A stretch of DNA of 64,000 nucleotides from the NCBI RefSeq assembly GCF_003545765.1, contig NZ_QXIO01000002.1, positions 62,001 through 126,000 of the forward strand, given 5' to 3'. This DNA comes from Colwellia sp. RSH04. GTDB lineage: Bacteria; Pseudomonadota; Gammaproteobacteria; Enterobacterales; Alteromonadaceae. The position numbers were made by a program, and so were the translations under genes. Under the pieces are notes generated by a model that had not been told where the DNA came from, did no database searches, and worked only from the letters and a program-made list of their open reading frames with translations. Shown one piece after another: positions 16,549-26,114 of the stretch (positions are counted from its first letter, which is position 1; each line of letters begins with the position of its first letter).

Positions 16549-17727
16549 ATGAAAGAAGAAACAAAAATAGTTACAGCTGGACGCAGTGCAAAATGGACAA
16601 AAGGGGTTGTAAACCCACCCGTAACAAGGGCATCAACTGTCGTGTTTGAAACTGTTGATGAAATGAATAATGCTGTTGCTAATCGCTTTAATGAGACCAT
16701 GGTTTATGGTCGTCGTGGAACAACAACATCATTTGCATTTAGTGATGCCATGACAACCTTAGAAGGAGGGGCAGGTTGTGCTCTGTATCCTTCAGGTACA
16801 GCAGCAATTACCAATGCAATATTAGCTTTTGTTGAATCAGGAGATCATATTCTCATGGTTGACACAGCCTATGAGCCGACTCGGGATTATTGCGATAAGA
16901 TTTTAGCTAAAATGGGGGTAACAACTACCTATTACGATCCATTAATTGGTGCAGACATTGAACGTTTAATTAAGCCTAATACCCGTGTCGTCTTTTTAGA
17001 ATCTCCCGGCTCAATTACGATGGAAGTACAAGATGTACCAGCAATAAGTAAAGTGGCACGTCAGCATGATTGTATTGTTATGCTTGATAATACTTGGGGA
17101 GCAGGTATTAACTTTAAACCCTTTGATTTCGGTGTTGATATTAGTATTCAAGCGGCAACAAAATATATTGTGGGTCATTCTGATGTTATGTTAGGTACAG
17201 CGACTGCAAGTGAAAAATACTGGCCACAACTCAGAGACAATAGCTATTTGATGGGCCAATGTACTTCACCAGATGATTTATATTTAGCCCTTAGAGGAGT
17301 TCGTACTTTGGGGGTTCGTTTAAAGCAGCACCAAGAAAACGCTTTAAAAGTGGCTAAGTGGCTAGAACAACGTCCCGAAGTAGAAACAATATTGCATCCT
17401 GCGTTTGAATCATGTCCAGGTCATGAGTTTTTTAATCGAGACTTTAATGGTTCAAATGGCTTATTTTCGTTTGTGTTAAATCGTGGTGATAAAAAAACAA
17501 TAAAACCTTTTTTAGATGGCTTATCGCATTTTAAAATGGGCTATTCTTGGGGCGGATTTGAAAGCTTGATATTAGGTATTACCAATGTGGCATCATTAAG
17601 AACTTCCACTCAATGGCAAGCTAAGCATCCGCTTATTAGAGTACATATAGGTTTAGAAAACGCCGATGATTTAATTGAGGATTTAGAGAAAGCATTCGAT
17701 AGATTAAATAACGCTATTGATTCTTAA
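16549..17727 (+). CDS. metC: Cystathionine beta-lyase
   Basis: A 392-residue PLP enzyme of the Cys/Met metabolism family. It cleaves cystathionine to homocysteine, pyruvate and ammonia in methionine synthesis. Visible features are YGRRGTTT near residue 53, the PLP-phosphate loop YPSGTAAI (about 80-87), LDNTWGAG with the PLP-contacting Asp180, and the Schiff-base lysine Lys205 in AATKYIVGHSD. The C-terminal SWGGFESL motif separates MetC-type lyases from gamma-synthases. Length is as expected. It is monocistronic, with candidate MetJ boxes upstream and a hairpin downstream. Some MetC homologues also have cysteine desulfhydrase or alanine racemase activity. Confidence 0.92.
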   Translation: MKEETKIVTAGRSAKWTKGVVNPPVTRASTVVFETVDEMNNAVANRFNETMVYGRRGTTTSFAFSDAMTTLEGGAGCALYPSGTAAITNAILAFVESGDHILMVDTAYEPTRDYCDKILAKMGVTTTYYDPLIGADIERLIKPNTRVVFLESPGSITMEVQDVPAISKVARQHDCIVMLDNTWGAGINFKPFDFGVDISIQAATKYIVGHSDVMLGTATASEKYWPQLRDNSYLMGQCTSPDDLYLALRGVRTLGVRLKQHQENALKVAKWLEQRPEVETILHPAFESCPGHEFFNRDFNGSNGLFSFVLNRGDKKTIKPFLDGLSHFKMGYSWGGFESLILGITNVASLRTSTQWQAKHPLIRVHIGLENADDLIEDLEKAFDRLNNAIDS

Positions 17728-17733
17728 GCTACG

Positions 17734-17766
17734 ATATCCCCTTGAGAGTATAATTTCAGGGGGATA
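17734..17766. terminator. Possible terminator after metC
   Basis: The arms ATATCCCC and GGGGGATAT pair, with flanking TTGA/TTCA also nearly complementary. The following sequence is only moderately T-rich. The next gene is convergent, so it may act both ways. Confidence 0.45.
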
Positions 17767-17842
17767 TGATTTCTATCTAGTCGTGTTGCTCATTGCTGCT
17801 TTCTAAAATACTAGAATATTTATAGGAAAAAATTAACACGCC

Positions 17843-18916
17843 CTAGTGGTTATGGTCATTATTCGTTAATTTTACTACATAAAAAAGACAGTCATTTTTT
17901 GCACGACTTACATCAGTTGTTGCTTTAAATAGTTTTAAGTTGTGGCGACATACTAATTGGTTATCTCGGGTATAAAAATACTCATCAATAACATCTTCAC
18001 CACCTTTATTTAATAACTGTAAATTCTCTAGGCCGTTGCAATCTACCCAGCCAAGCATTTCGTCTTGGTGCGCACTACCGTAATTAAAGAATTCAATATT
18101 TTCTTTTAGGGTAACTCCTCTAAATCCTTCGTCGTGAGCAGCGTAAGAGAGTTTGGTTTCTGGTTTTAGTTGCAAGCGAAGCGGTCTATAAATAACATCA
18201 ACAGATTTTTCTTGATGGATATAGCCAATATTTTCACAGTGACTGACATGATTAATACCCGCAAAAGCCACTTCATGGGCTTGTTCATCTTTTCGTCCAC
18301 CGCATTCTATAGTGATAAATGGGCAGTTAAAATCTTGCTCCATAATAGAACCAATATGTAAATCTGATAATATTAAGGTTTGGCAAAAGAAAGACGCTAA
18401 CGATAAGGTATCTGTTGTAATCATTGAGCTAACACCAAACGTTGGCCCAGGGCTTGATGAGTTGTGCAGATCAATAACCATTTCAGGATTAACTTCTCGA
18501 ATTGCTGTTTCGATGAGGTTTGCTCGTTGACAGTAACCTTTTTGCAGTTCGGTATTACATTCAGAATCGCAGGCCTTTCCAAAGCAGCGATTAATATCCA
18601 TACCGCCTTTAGTATAACGGTGACTAAATAGCGGGTGAGCTGCTGCAGCCTCAACTGAACAAATAATAAACCGAATATTGGTTTGTGGAAGTTCTTCTTC
18701 TCTTGTCGTTAACCAGCGATGTATCGCTATAAATCCAGAGGGTTCATCGCCTTGCATCAATGTAAGAAATACTCTGCTTTTACTGGTGTCCTTTCCAGTA
18801 ATATCAATAACGGTTGGACCAGTCATTGATAATAAAAATTGTACATAGTCAGCATGAAGTTCTTGCCATTGTGGATCTTTTAAATAAATGATTTCGCTAA
18901 AATCTATATCCATCAT
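17843..18916 (-). CDS. AstE/AspA-type (M14-like) zinc hydrolase homologue
   Basis: A 357-residue protein related to succinylglutamate desuccinylases and aspartoacylases. The family fold is seen in LMQGDEPSGFIAIHRW, a DINRCF motif, VIDLHNSSSPGPTFG and FITIECGG. In zinc-dependent members the first motif is usually HGxE, where His and Glu bind zinc. Here His is replaced by Gln (MQGDEPSG), while Glu and the later His of DLHNS remain. The protein may bind metal differently, use another residue, or have lost amide hydrolysis. The DIDF start fits the frame, with two adjacent ATGs. It is monocistronic and convergent with metC. The substrate is unknown. Confidence 0.75.
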   Translation of the reverse strand: MMDIDFSEIIYLKDPQWQELHADYVQFLLSMTGPTVIDITGKDTSKSRVFLTLMQGDEPSGFIAIHRWLTTREEELPQTNIRFIICSVEAAAAHPLFSHRYTKGGMDINRCFGKACDSECNTELQKGYCQRANLIETAIREVNPEMVIDLHNSSSPGPTFGVSSMITTDTLSLASFFCQTLILSDLHIGSIMEQDFNCPFITIECGGRKDEQAHEVAFAGINHVSHCENIGYIHQEKSVDVIYRPLRLQLKPETKLSYAAHDEGFRGVTLKENIEFFNYGSAHQDEMLGWVDCNGLENLQLLNKGGEDVIDEYFYTRDNQLVCRHNLKLFKATTDVSRAKNDCLFYVVKLTNNDHNH

Positions 18917-19136
18917 ATTGCCTAATTTGTTCGTTTTATAATTATGTTGCTATGTGCACATCCTTTGGTATGACTTAGCATGAACGAGTATTAAAAAAAG
19001 GTTTTGATTAAGGTCAACAAACTGAAGTTATTCAATAATTTCTTTTATTTTTCTATTTTTAGATCATGTTTTTATGATTTCAGTTTGTTTTTAGGTAAAA
19101 TAAAAATGTTTATATTCAACTTAACAGGGTTAATAA

Positions 19137-19487
19137 ATGTCTGAAGAAACAATCTTTTCAAAAATAATTCGTCAAGAAATACCTACGCCTTTACTTTATC
19201 AAGATGACTTAGTAACAGCATTTAGAGATATTGCACCGCGTGTTGAAAGTCATATATTAATTGTGCCTAATAAAGTAATACCGACAATTAATGATGTTAC
19301 AGAGCAAGATGAGTTGACGTTAGGAAGAATGGTTACCGTCGCTAAACGTTTAGCTAAAGATGAGGGAATTGACGAAAATGGATATCGCTTAATCATCAAT
19401 TGTAATGAACATGGCGGCCAAGAGGTTTACCATATTCATATGCATTTACTTGGTGGTCAACCGTTAGGCTCAATGCTAAGTGTTTGA
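19137..19487 (+). CDS. hinT: HIT-family nucleotide-binding hydrolase (HinT)
   Basis: A 116-residue histidine-triad protein. The catalytic motif is HIHMHLLGG with His99, His101 and His103; the N-terminus [18 protein letters not shown] is typical of HinT. HinT enzymes are purine nucleoside phosphoramidases that remove nucleotides from adducts such as aminoacyl-AMP, working as cytoplasmic dimers. It lies 119 bp before a sensor kinase gene in the same direction, and a separate promoter for the kinase is likely. Length and all active-site residues are normal. Confidence 0.94.
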   Translation: MSEETIFSKIIRQEIPTPLLYQDDLVTAFRDIAPRVESHILIVPNKVIPTINDVTEQDELTLGRMVTVAKRLAKDEGIDENGYRLIINCNEHGGQEVYHIHMHLLGGQPLGSMLSV

Positions 19488-19606
19488 TGTAAGCTATCAA
19501 CAATAAGTGAAAATGCGATAAGTGGATGGAATGATACGATTAAAGGCAATGACTTATATTTTCACTAGCGCATACTTACTATGTGATAGTTAAATGGACA
19601 TATTGA

Positions 19607-20671
19607 GTGAATTGGAAAGAATTTTTAGAAGATAGAACGCGTCTCTTTTGGTTTGTGCATACAGCAGGGTGGTTTGGTTTTGCATTAGTGCATTATTTAG
19701 GATCTCTGCTGCATGATCTGCGAGATATCTTCGTTGTGATAATTTTTTTAAATGCTTATGCAGGTTGGTTGTTAACCGTTCCTCTTCGCTATATATATCG
19801 ACGTGCCTGGAATTTATCCCCGATTAAAATAGCCCTAGTTGTCATCATTTCTTCTTATGTAACGGGTGTGTTATGGCAGATAGTTAAAAATATTAATTAT
19901 TGGGAAATATATAAACACGGCTATGAACCTGATTTTCTCTTAATGTATACACAATCAAGTTTGTGGTCTTTCTATATCATATTAAGTTGGAGTTGTTTGT
20001 ATTTTGGTACTAAGTATTATCAAATGTTGCAAATTGAGAAACAAAACGTTTTAAAAGCGAATACTGTTGCTCATCAAGCACAATTAAAAATGTTACGGTA
20101 TCAGTTAAATCCTCATTTTTTATTTAATACCTTAAATGCTATTTCGACTTTAATTCTGGTAAAAGAGAATAAAACAGCCAATAGCATGGTTACCAAACTC
20201 AGCGAATTTCTCCGTTATTCATTAGATAAAGATCCGATGAAAAAAGTCCCGTTAGAAAGTGAAATCCAAGCCCTTGAACTTTATTTAGCGATAGAAAAGG
20301 TCCGCTTTGAAGATAGGCTAACCGTTACCTTTAATATTGATGAAGAGTGTCAAGATGCACTTGTACCCAGCATGATATTACAGCCACTTGCTGAAAATGC
20401 GATAAAGTATGCTGTTGCCGTGCAGGAACAAGGCGGAGAAATTGCTATCACAGTAACTCAGTTTGCTCATGATTTATTGATCGAAATTGCTGATAATGGG
20501 CCCGGTGCAGATATTGTAAATGGTAATTTGCATAGGGAAAGTGGTGTAGGTTTGGTTAATACAAAAGAAAGGCTACAAGCCCTTTATAATAAAAAATATT
20601 CTTTGGTTGTCTCCCATAATAAACCATCAGGTGTTAAAGTTAACATACGTCTACCGTATGAGTTAACTTAA
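19607..20671 (+). CDS. AlgZ/LytS-type sensor histidine kinase
   Basis: A 354-residue kinase of the His_kinase/YehU class. Four hydrophobic membrane segments occupy about residues 15-135. A short coiled linker leads to the H-box RYQLNPHFLFNTLNAIS with His170. The ATPase part has the N-box PLAENAIKYA, the G1 motif IADNGPGAD and SGVGLVNTKERLQ. There is no periplasmic sensor domain, so sensing is probably by the membrane part. GTG is used as the start; the nearby ATG at 19594 is in another frame. The gene ends 14 bp before its LytTR regulator. Kinases of this class often have weak autokinase activity in vitro. Confidence 0.92.
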   Translation: MNWKEFLEDRTRLFWFVHTAGWFGFALVHYLGSLLHDLRDIFVVIIFLNAYAGWLLTVPLRYIYRRAWNLSPIKIALVVIISSYVTGVLWQIVKNINYWEIYKHGYEPDFLLMYTQSSLWSFYIILSWSCLYFGTKYYQMLQIEKQNVLKANTVAHQAQLKMLRYQLNPHFLFNTLNAISTLILVKENKTANSMVTKLSEFLRYSLDKDPMKKVPLESEIQALELYLAIEKVRFEDRLTVTFNIDEECQDALVPSMILQPLAENAIKYAVAVQEQGGEIAITVTQFAHDLLIEIADNGPGADIVNGNLHRESGVGLVNTKERLQALYNKKYSLVVSHNKPSGVKVNIRLPYELT

Positions 20672-20685
20672 TAAAGGAAGTATGC

Positions 20686-21519
20686 ATGTTGTTATCAACC
20701 ATTATTGTTGATGATGAGCCACTTGCTCGAAAAGGATTGTCTGTTCGTTTACAAGAACACCAAGAGATTGACTTAATTACTCAATGCTCAAATGGTCGAG
20801 AAGCGATAGAGGCAATTAGAGCTTATCAAGTTGAATTAATGTTCCTAGATATTCAAATGCCAGGCTTAAATGGGTTTGAGGTGTTAGAAAGTATTATAGA
20901 GCAAGGCTTAAAGATGCCTGTGGTTGTTTTTGTGACGGCTTATGATCAATATGCAATTAAAGCATTTGAAGTTCACGCTTTAGATTACATTATGAAGCCT
21001 GCAGATGAAGAAAGGTTGTCACAAACGATTGATAAAATAAAACAACATTTTCAAGGTTCAACCGATAAAGCACATAAATCAAAACTGGTAAAACTTGTGA
21101 GTGATGTTACAGGTAATGATTACCAGCAAATTTTGTCGGAATTAGCGAATGATCAAGAGTTGAGTATTTCTAGCTATTCAGATATTTTGCCTATAAAAGA
21201 TGGTGGAGAAGTTAGCAGAGTCCCTGTAAAAGATATTTTATGGATAGATGCTGCGGGTGATTACATGTGTGTTCATGCAATTGATGCTTCTCAAAATGAA
21301 ACAACGCATATTTTGCGTAAAACCATGAAAGAGCTAGAAGAAGCTCTTGATCCAAGACAATTTATCAGAAATCATCGTTCAACAATTGTCAATAAAACCT
21401 TTATTGATAAATTTTGTAGCCAAATTAATGGTGAATACTTTTTAGTGATGAAAAATGGTAAAGAGTTGAAAGTGAGTAGAAGTTATAAAGATAAGGTTAA
21501 ACAGGCGATAAATAGCTAA
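20686..21519 (+). CDS. LytTR-family response regulator
   Basis: A 277-residue regulator with an N-terminal receiver domain (phospho-acceptor Asp55 in LMFLDIQMPGLNG, acidic DDE at 9-11, and the lysine of YIMKPA). A longer linker leads to a C-terminal LytTR DNA-binding domain (about 175-275) with VPVKDILWIDAAGDYMCVH, RNHRSTIVNK and LKVSRSYKDKVK. The pair resembles AlgZ/AlgR and YehU/YehT or YpdA/YpdB systems. AAGGAAG precedes the ATG. The operon ends at a strong terminator shared with pykA. Target genes are not visible here. Confidence 0.93.
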   Translation: MLLSTIIVDDEPLARKGLSVRLQEHQEIDLITQCSNGREAIEAIRAYQVELMFLDIQMPGLNGFEVLESIIEQGLKMPVVVFVTAYDQYAIKAFEVHALDYIMKPADEERLSQTIDKIKQHFQGSTDKAHKSKLVKLVSDVTGNDYQQILSELANDQELSISSYSDILPIKDGGEVSRVPVKDILWIDAAGDYMCVHAIDASQNETTHILRKTMKELEEALDPRQFIRNHRSTIVNKTFIDKFCSQINGEYFLVMKNGKELKVSRSYKDKVKQAINS

Positions 21520-21531
21520 TTAATTATATAC

Positions 21532-21564
21532 ACTAAAAGAGCTACAGCATGTAGCTCTTTTAGT
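21532..21564. terminator. Bidirectional terminator between the LytTR gene and pykA
   Basis: The perfect 15 bp arms ACTAAAAGAGCTACA and TGTAGCTCTTTTAGT close a 3-base loop. A- and T-rich ends on each side suit termination of both convergent units. Confidence 0.88.
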
Positions 21565-21582
21565 TTATGGCTCTTATATAGT

Positions 21583-23031
21583 TTACAAGTGCTTTTTAGA
21601 AATAGTTAATATTTTAACTGTATTACTAGCACCAACAGTTTCCATCATGTCACCATGTGTAAGGATAACTTTATCGCCAATAGCTAATTTAATGTTAGCA
21701 CTTAGTACCTGTAATATCTCATCAGAAAGTGTGTCATTTGTTGAGTGAGTCGAATCAAACGCTACAGGATATACACCGCGGTATATAGCGGTTTTATTTA
21801 ATGTTTTTGCATGTCTAGAGAGAGAAAAAATCGGCAAGCCAGAAGTGATTCTAGACATCAATTTACTTGATTGTCCTGATTCAGTTAGCGCGACAATTGC
21901 TTTAACACCTTCTAAATGGTTCGCAGCATACATTGCAGATAGTGCAATAGTTTCTGATACTTCTTTAAAGGTGAGCTCTAATCTGTGGTTAGAAATATTG
22001 ACTAATCGATGTTTTTCCGCGCCGACGCAAACATTAGCCATTGCTGTAACTGTTTCTATGGGATATTTACCAGCAGCTGTTTCTGCTGAGAGCATAACAG
22101 CATCGGTACCATCTAATACAGCATTAGATACATCCATAACTTCAGCACGAGTGGGCATAGGTTGTTCAATCATTGTTTCCATCATTTGCGTAGCAGTAAT
22201 AACAACTCTATTTAATTGACGCGATCGAGCAATAATATGTTTTTGTTTACCGACCAATTCAGCGTCACCAATTTCAACACCTAAATCACCACGTGCCACC
22301 ATGACAACATCAGAAGCAAGAATAATATCATCCAGTATTTTGTCATCGTTTACGGCTTCAGCTCTTTCAATTTTAGAAACAAGACGTGCATCACAACCTG
22401 CTTCTTGTGCAAGTAACCTTGCTTCTCTCATGTCGGCCGCATCACGCGGGAAAGAAACGGCTAAAAAATCTACGTTAATTTTAGCGGCTAACTTAATATC
22501 TTCTTTATCTTTTGCTGTTAGGGCTGGGGCGGTTAAACCTCCACCTTGACGGTTAATGCCTTTATTATTAGATAATGGCCCACCTACAGTAACCTCTGTA
22601 AATACAGAGCTTTGAGACGTTGATAATACTTTCAGTTGAACACGACCATCATCAAGTAATAAAATATCACCTGTAGAAACGTCTTGAACAAGTTTTTTGT
22701 AATCAATACCTACTTTTTCTTGGCATCCTTCACCTTTTTCAAGTGTTGCATCAAGCTCAAATTTATCACCAACAGCAAGTCTTATAGGACCATCTTTAAA
22801 CGTTGAAATACGAATTTTAGGGCCTTGTAAGTCTCCAAGTATGCCAACGTAAATACCTAACTCTTTAGCGACTTCTCGAACATTATTAGCACGTTCAATA
22901 TGATCTTGTGGAACACCATGAGAAAAGTTTAATCGCACCACATTTACTCCAGCAGCCAAAACTTTTTTCAACATATCTCTATCATCAGTTGCAGGACCTA
23001 AAGTGGCAACTATCTTGGTTCTTCTAGGCAT
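21583..23031 (-). CDS. pykA: Pyruvate kinase (PykA type)
   Basis: A 482-residue enzyme converting phosphoenolpyruvate and ADP to pyruvate and ATP, the last glycolytic step. Recognisable parts are [14 protein letters not shown] at the N-terminus, [14 protein letters not shown], the [12 protein letters not shown] segment, the signature motif with [20 protein letters not shown] and [19 protein letters not shown]. Length and sequence are closest to the AMP-activated E. coli PykA. AAGGA precedes the ATG. Upstream it is separated from the co-oriented hexR by a MITE-like insertion whose inner end lies 47 bp from the start codon, so the native promoter or HexR site may have been displaced. Confidence 0.95.
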   Translation of the reverse strand: MPRRTKIVATLGPATDDRDMLKKVLAAGVNVVRLNFSHGVPQDHIERANNVREVAKELGIYVGILGDLQGPKIRISTFKDGPIRLAVGDKFELDATLEKGEGCQEKVGIDYKKLVQDVSTGDILLLDDGRVQLKVLSTSQSSVFTEVTVGGPLSNNKGINRQGGGLTAPALTAKDKEDIKLAAKINVDFLAVSFPRDAADMREARLLAQEAGCDARLVSKIERAEAVNDDKILDDIILASDVVMVARGDLGVEIGDAELVGKQKHIIARSRQLNRVVITATQMMETMIEQPMPTRAEVMDVSNAVLDGTDAVMLSAETAAGKYPIETVTAMANVCVGAEKHRLVNISNHRLELTFKEVSETIALSAMYAANHLEGVKAIVALTESGQSSKLMSRITSGLPIFSLSRHAKTLNKTAIYRGVYPVAFDSTHSTNDTLSDEILQVLSANIKLAIGDKVILTHGDMMETVGASNTVKILTISKKHL

Positions 23032-23078
23032 CTTAATCCTTATTAATTTAAATATTTTTAACTTTATATCTTGTAATT

Positions 23079-23344
23079 AGGGTCTGTTGATCTTTCGCGA
23101 TTAAATTTTGTTCGAGCTAAAAGCGTTTTATTCGCGGCGAGTAGTGTGTAGCTTAGTCATTCTAAGCAAATACTACTCAACAAAGCATAAAATGCTTTTA
23201 GCCGAATCCTTCGGACAGCGTTTGTTGGTCATTTTTACGGCGTTATCGCCTTTTTATGTGGAATAACCACATGACAAAGGCTCTGCTTTGTACAAATATC
23301 CAACAAAAAGCTGCAAAAACAACCCCGAAAGATCAACAGCCCCT
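23079..23344. mobile_element. 266 bp MITE-like element with 19 bp inverted ends
   Basis: The ends AGGGTCTGTTGATCTTTCG (left) and CGAAAGATCAACAGCCCCT (right) are inverted repeats with one mismatch in 19. Inside, CTAAAAGCGTTTTATTC and the near-complement CATAAAATGCTTTTAG, plus GAGTAGT/ACTACTC, form a long imperfect hairpin. No transposase ORF fits, so this is a non-autonomous element or IS remnant. TGTAATT occurs on both flanks (23072-23078 and 23348-23354), but the right copy is 3 bp away from the end, so a target duplication is not certain. It fills most of the 360 bp gap between hexR and pykA. I could not assign an IS family. Confidence 0.8.
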
Positions 23345-23391
23345 AGATGTAATTTAAAACTGGTTGCTATTTATAAGCTGTTTTTAAAGGG

Positions 23392-24240
23392 TTACTCTTT
23401 TCTATCAAATCTCGAGCTTCTTAGACTGTCTTTTACTTTTTTAAGGTTATCTCTAAATTTACTCCCACGTCTTAAAGTAAAGCCAGTTGCTAACACATCA
23501 ATAAGTGTTAACTGAGCTATTCTAGAAGACATAGGCATATATAAATCTGTATCTTCAGAGACATCTACTGACAATACGATATTACATTCTTTGGCTAAAG
23601 GAGTGCCTTCAGTTGTGATACCGATGACAGTTGCATCATTCTCTTTCGCTAAACTTGCTACTTCAACAAGAGATTTAGTTCTTCCTGTATGAGAAATGAC
23701 AATCACTACATCACCTTGTTGGCTATTTATAGCACTCATTCTTTGCATTAATATGTCATCAAAATAAACAACAGGCACATTAAAACGAAAGAATTTATTT
23801 TGAGCATCATGTGCAACAATTGCTGAAGCACCCAAACCAAAAAATGATATTTTATTTGCTTGTGTTAACAGATCTACAGAGCGGTTGATTACGTTAGGAT
23901 CTAAACTCTTCCTTGCTAACTCAAGACTTGCCATGGTTGATTCAAAAATTTTCGAGGTATATTCATCTGCGGTGTCATTTTCGTCAACATGTCGGTTCAC
24001 ATACGGCGTACCATTAGCAAGACTTTGAGCTAAATGGAGTTTGAAATCAGGGTATCCTTTAGTATCTAATCTTCTACAAAATCGATTTACTGTCGGTTCA
24101 CTAATATTTGCTTGTTTCGCAAGTGCAGCAATACTTGAATGAATAACGGTACTAGGTGAAGAAAGTATAACTTCTGCAACTTTCCTTTCAGATTTACTTA
24201 ACATGTCTAGTTCGCTTGCAATCTTTTCTAATATATTCAT
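23392..24240 (-). CDS. hexR: HexR transcriptional regulator (RpiR family)
   Basis: A 282-residue RpiR/MurR-family regulator. The N-terminal helix-turn-helix (about 1-77) contains LAKQANISEPTVNRFCRRL. The C-terminal SIS sugar-phosphate-binding domain (about 125-260) has FFGLGASAIVAHDAQ and VVIVISHTGRTKSLVE. HexR senses 2-keto-3-deoxy-6-phosphogluconate and controls zwf, edd-eda and glycolytic genes in gammaproteobacteria. The context is classical: divergent from the zwf-pgl-edd-eda operon, with pykA downstream in the same direction. A palindromic HexR-type site lies ahead of zwf. Confidence 0.93.
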   Translation of the reverse strand: MNILEKIASELDMLSKSERKVAEVILSSPSTVIHSSIAALAKQANISEPTVNRFCRRLDTKGYPDFKLHLAQSLANGTPYVNRHVDENDTADEYTSKIFESTMASLELARKSLDPNVINRSVDLLTQANKISFFGLGASAIVAHDAQNKFFRFNVPVVYFDDILMQRMSAINSQQGDVVIVISHTGRTKSLVEVASLAKENDATVIGITTEGTPLAKECNIVLSVDVSEDTDLYMPMSSRIAQLTLIDVLATGFTLRRGSKFRDNLKKVKDSLRSSRFDRKE

Positions 24241-24498
24241 TACGTTATGATCCTAGATCTTTTTTTATCGTTAATATAGTTCGCTATAGAAATAAATATT
24301 ATTACGTTTTATGTAAGCTAAGTGTAATTAATTTTCTACTTTAGCAACAGCTAAAATGAAATTTTATTTCATAATTGCACCTAATATAATGCAAAATGGT
24401 TAAAATTTGCAAATGTTTAATTATAAACTTACAACATTGCTTCCTTAAGTCTCGCTTTAACATTGATATAGCGACGAAACAGTATTAAAGATAATTAA

Positions 24499-24513
24499 TG
24501 TAGTAAAATTACA
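24499..24513. promoter_or_regulatory. HexR operator upstream of zwf
   Basis: TGTAGTAAAATTACA fits the HexR palindrome TGTArTwwwAyTACA at every position. It lies 131 bp ahead of the chosen zwf start, in the 404 bp hexR-zwf gap. The rest of that gap is AT-rich promoter DNA with only partial half-sites, for example TGTAATTAATTTTCTAC near 24329. Confidence 0.78.
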
Positions 24514-24644
24514 GAAAGTTCTTTACTGATGGCTAAACAAGCGCTAAATTAGAGTTATATGTAGTTTATTTACAAATTTAGTTAGCTTAACACTATAATA
24601 TAAGTATATTGAGACGTATTAATTAAGCTTTGAATGAGAGTTAT

Positions 24645-26114
24645 ATGAAAACAACAGATTATCAAACAGCCAGTGAAATCGTTATCTTCGGTGCCTTAGG
24701 GGATTTATCTCGCAGAAAATTACTTCCAGCACTTTATCAATTGGAAGTATGTGAGCTCATTCACAAAGACAGTAGAATTGTCGGTGCAGCAAGACAAGAG
24801 CATACGTTAGATGAATTTAAAGACATTGTTTTAGATAGTTTAAATAACTTTGTTAAGGAAGAATTGGATCAATCTGTTGTAGAGAGATTTATTCAACGCT
24901 TGGTTTATCAACAGCTAGACTTTAAAGATCAGTCATCATTTAGTCATTTATATAAAGCATTAGTAAACGGTAATGACACACGCGTTTATTATTTTTCAAC
25001 TCCGCCAGCAATTTATGGAGATATTTGCCATGGACTTAATAGCGCAAACCTTATTACCAATAACGATAGGGTGGTAATGGAAAAACCTATTGGTCACTCT
25101 TTAGAATCTTCTAAAGTCATTAATGATCAAGTATCTGAATTTTTTAAAGAAGAGCAGACCTACCGAATCGATCATTATTTAGGTAAAGAAACAGTTCTTA
25201 ATTTAATGGTATTACGTTTTGCAAATTCGTTATTTACCAATAATTGGGATAGAAATAGTATTGATCATGTTCAAATCACTGTCGCAGAAAGTGTTGGTAT
25301 TGAAGGTCGCTGGGGCTTTTATGATGAAGCCGGTCAAATGCGTGACATGGTTCAAAATCATTTATTACAAATATTATCGTTGTTAGCTATGGAGCCTCCT
25401 GCTGATTTAAGTGCGACAAGTGTGCGTGATGAGAAGTTAAAAGTGGTAAAAGCATTAAGGCCAATCAACCGAGATAATATAAAAGATAAAACGGTTAGGG
25501 GTCAGTACGCAGACGGTTATTTAAATGGTGTTTCTGTACCTGGATACTTAAATGAAGAAGGTGCAAACCAAACAAGTAAAACTGAAACGTTTGTAGCAAT
25601 AAAAGCTGAAATAGATAACTGGCGCTGGAAGGGGGTTCCTTTTTACTTACGGACCGGTAAACGAATGCCTGTTAAACATAGTGAAATTGTTGTTCACTTT
25701 AAACAACAACCTCATAACATATTTAAAGACAGCTATAGCGATTTACCTGCCAATAAACTCACCATTAGACTTCAACCAGATGAAGGCGTTGAATTACAGA
25801 TGATGAACAAAATACCTGGTATTGCTTCACAAATGAACATTCAAGAAAACAAGTTAGATTTAAGCTTTTCTAAAACTTATAACGATGAAAGGGTTGTAGA
25901 TGCATACGAGCGTTTAATGCTTGAAGTCTTAAATGGCAATCAATCGTTGTTTGTTAGTCGTGATGAAGTAGAAGCCGCTTGGTTATGGGCTGATTGTATT
26001 ATTGAAGCATGGCAAGGAACTAATGAGTTACCTAAACCTTATGCTGCTGGTTCATGGGGTCCAGTATCATCTATTTCATTAATTGCACGCGATGATCGCC
26101 AGTGGGTTGAATAA
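24645..26114 (+). CDS. zwf: Glucose-6-phosphate 1-dehydrogenase
   Basis: A 489-residue enzyme oxidising glucose 6-phosphate to 6-phosphogluconolactone with NAD(P)+. The dinucleotide fold begins IVIFGALGDLSRRKLLPALY, EKPIGHSLESS follows, and the active-site motif RIDHYLGKE is at 174-182. The ATG at 24645 is chosen because GAGAG precedes it by six bases and it matches the family length; the open frame extends 15 bases further to a TTG. First gene of the zwf-pgl-edd-eda operon; its stop overlaps the pgl start (TAATG). The HexR box upstream indicates induction by Entner-Doudoroff intermediates. Confidence 0.95.
   Translation: MKTTDYQTASEIVIFGALGDLSRRKLLPALYQLEVCELIHKDSRIVGAARQEHTLDEFKDIVLDSLNNFVKEELDQSVVERFIQRLVYQQLDFKDQSSFSHLYKALVNGNDTRVYYFSTPPAIYGDICHGLNSANLITNNDRVVMEKPIGHSLESSKVINDQVSEFFKEEQTYRIDHYLGKETVLNLMVLRFANSLFTNNWDRNSIDHVQITVAESVGIEGRWGFYDEAGQMRDMVQNHLLQILSLLAMEPPADLSATSVRDEKLKVVKALRPINRDNIKDKTVRGQYADGYLNGVSVPGYLNEEGANQTSKTETFVAIKAEIDNWRWKGVPFYLRTGKRMPVKHSEIVVHFKQQPHNIFKDSYSDLPANKLTIRLQPDEGVELQMMNKIPGIASQMNIQENKLDLSFSKTYNDERVVDAYERLMLEVLNGNQSLFVSRDEVEAAWLWADCIIEAWQGTNELPKPYAAGSWGPVSSISLIARDDRQWVE

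Noticed and set aside
23288-23515. Plus-strand ORF of 75 codons
   Set aside because: It spans the end of the MITE-like element and the antisense of hexR; no protein family signal.
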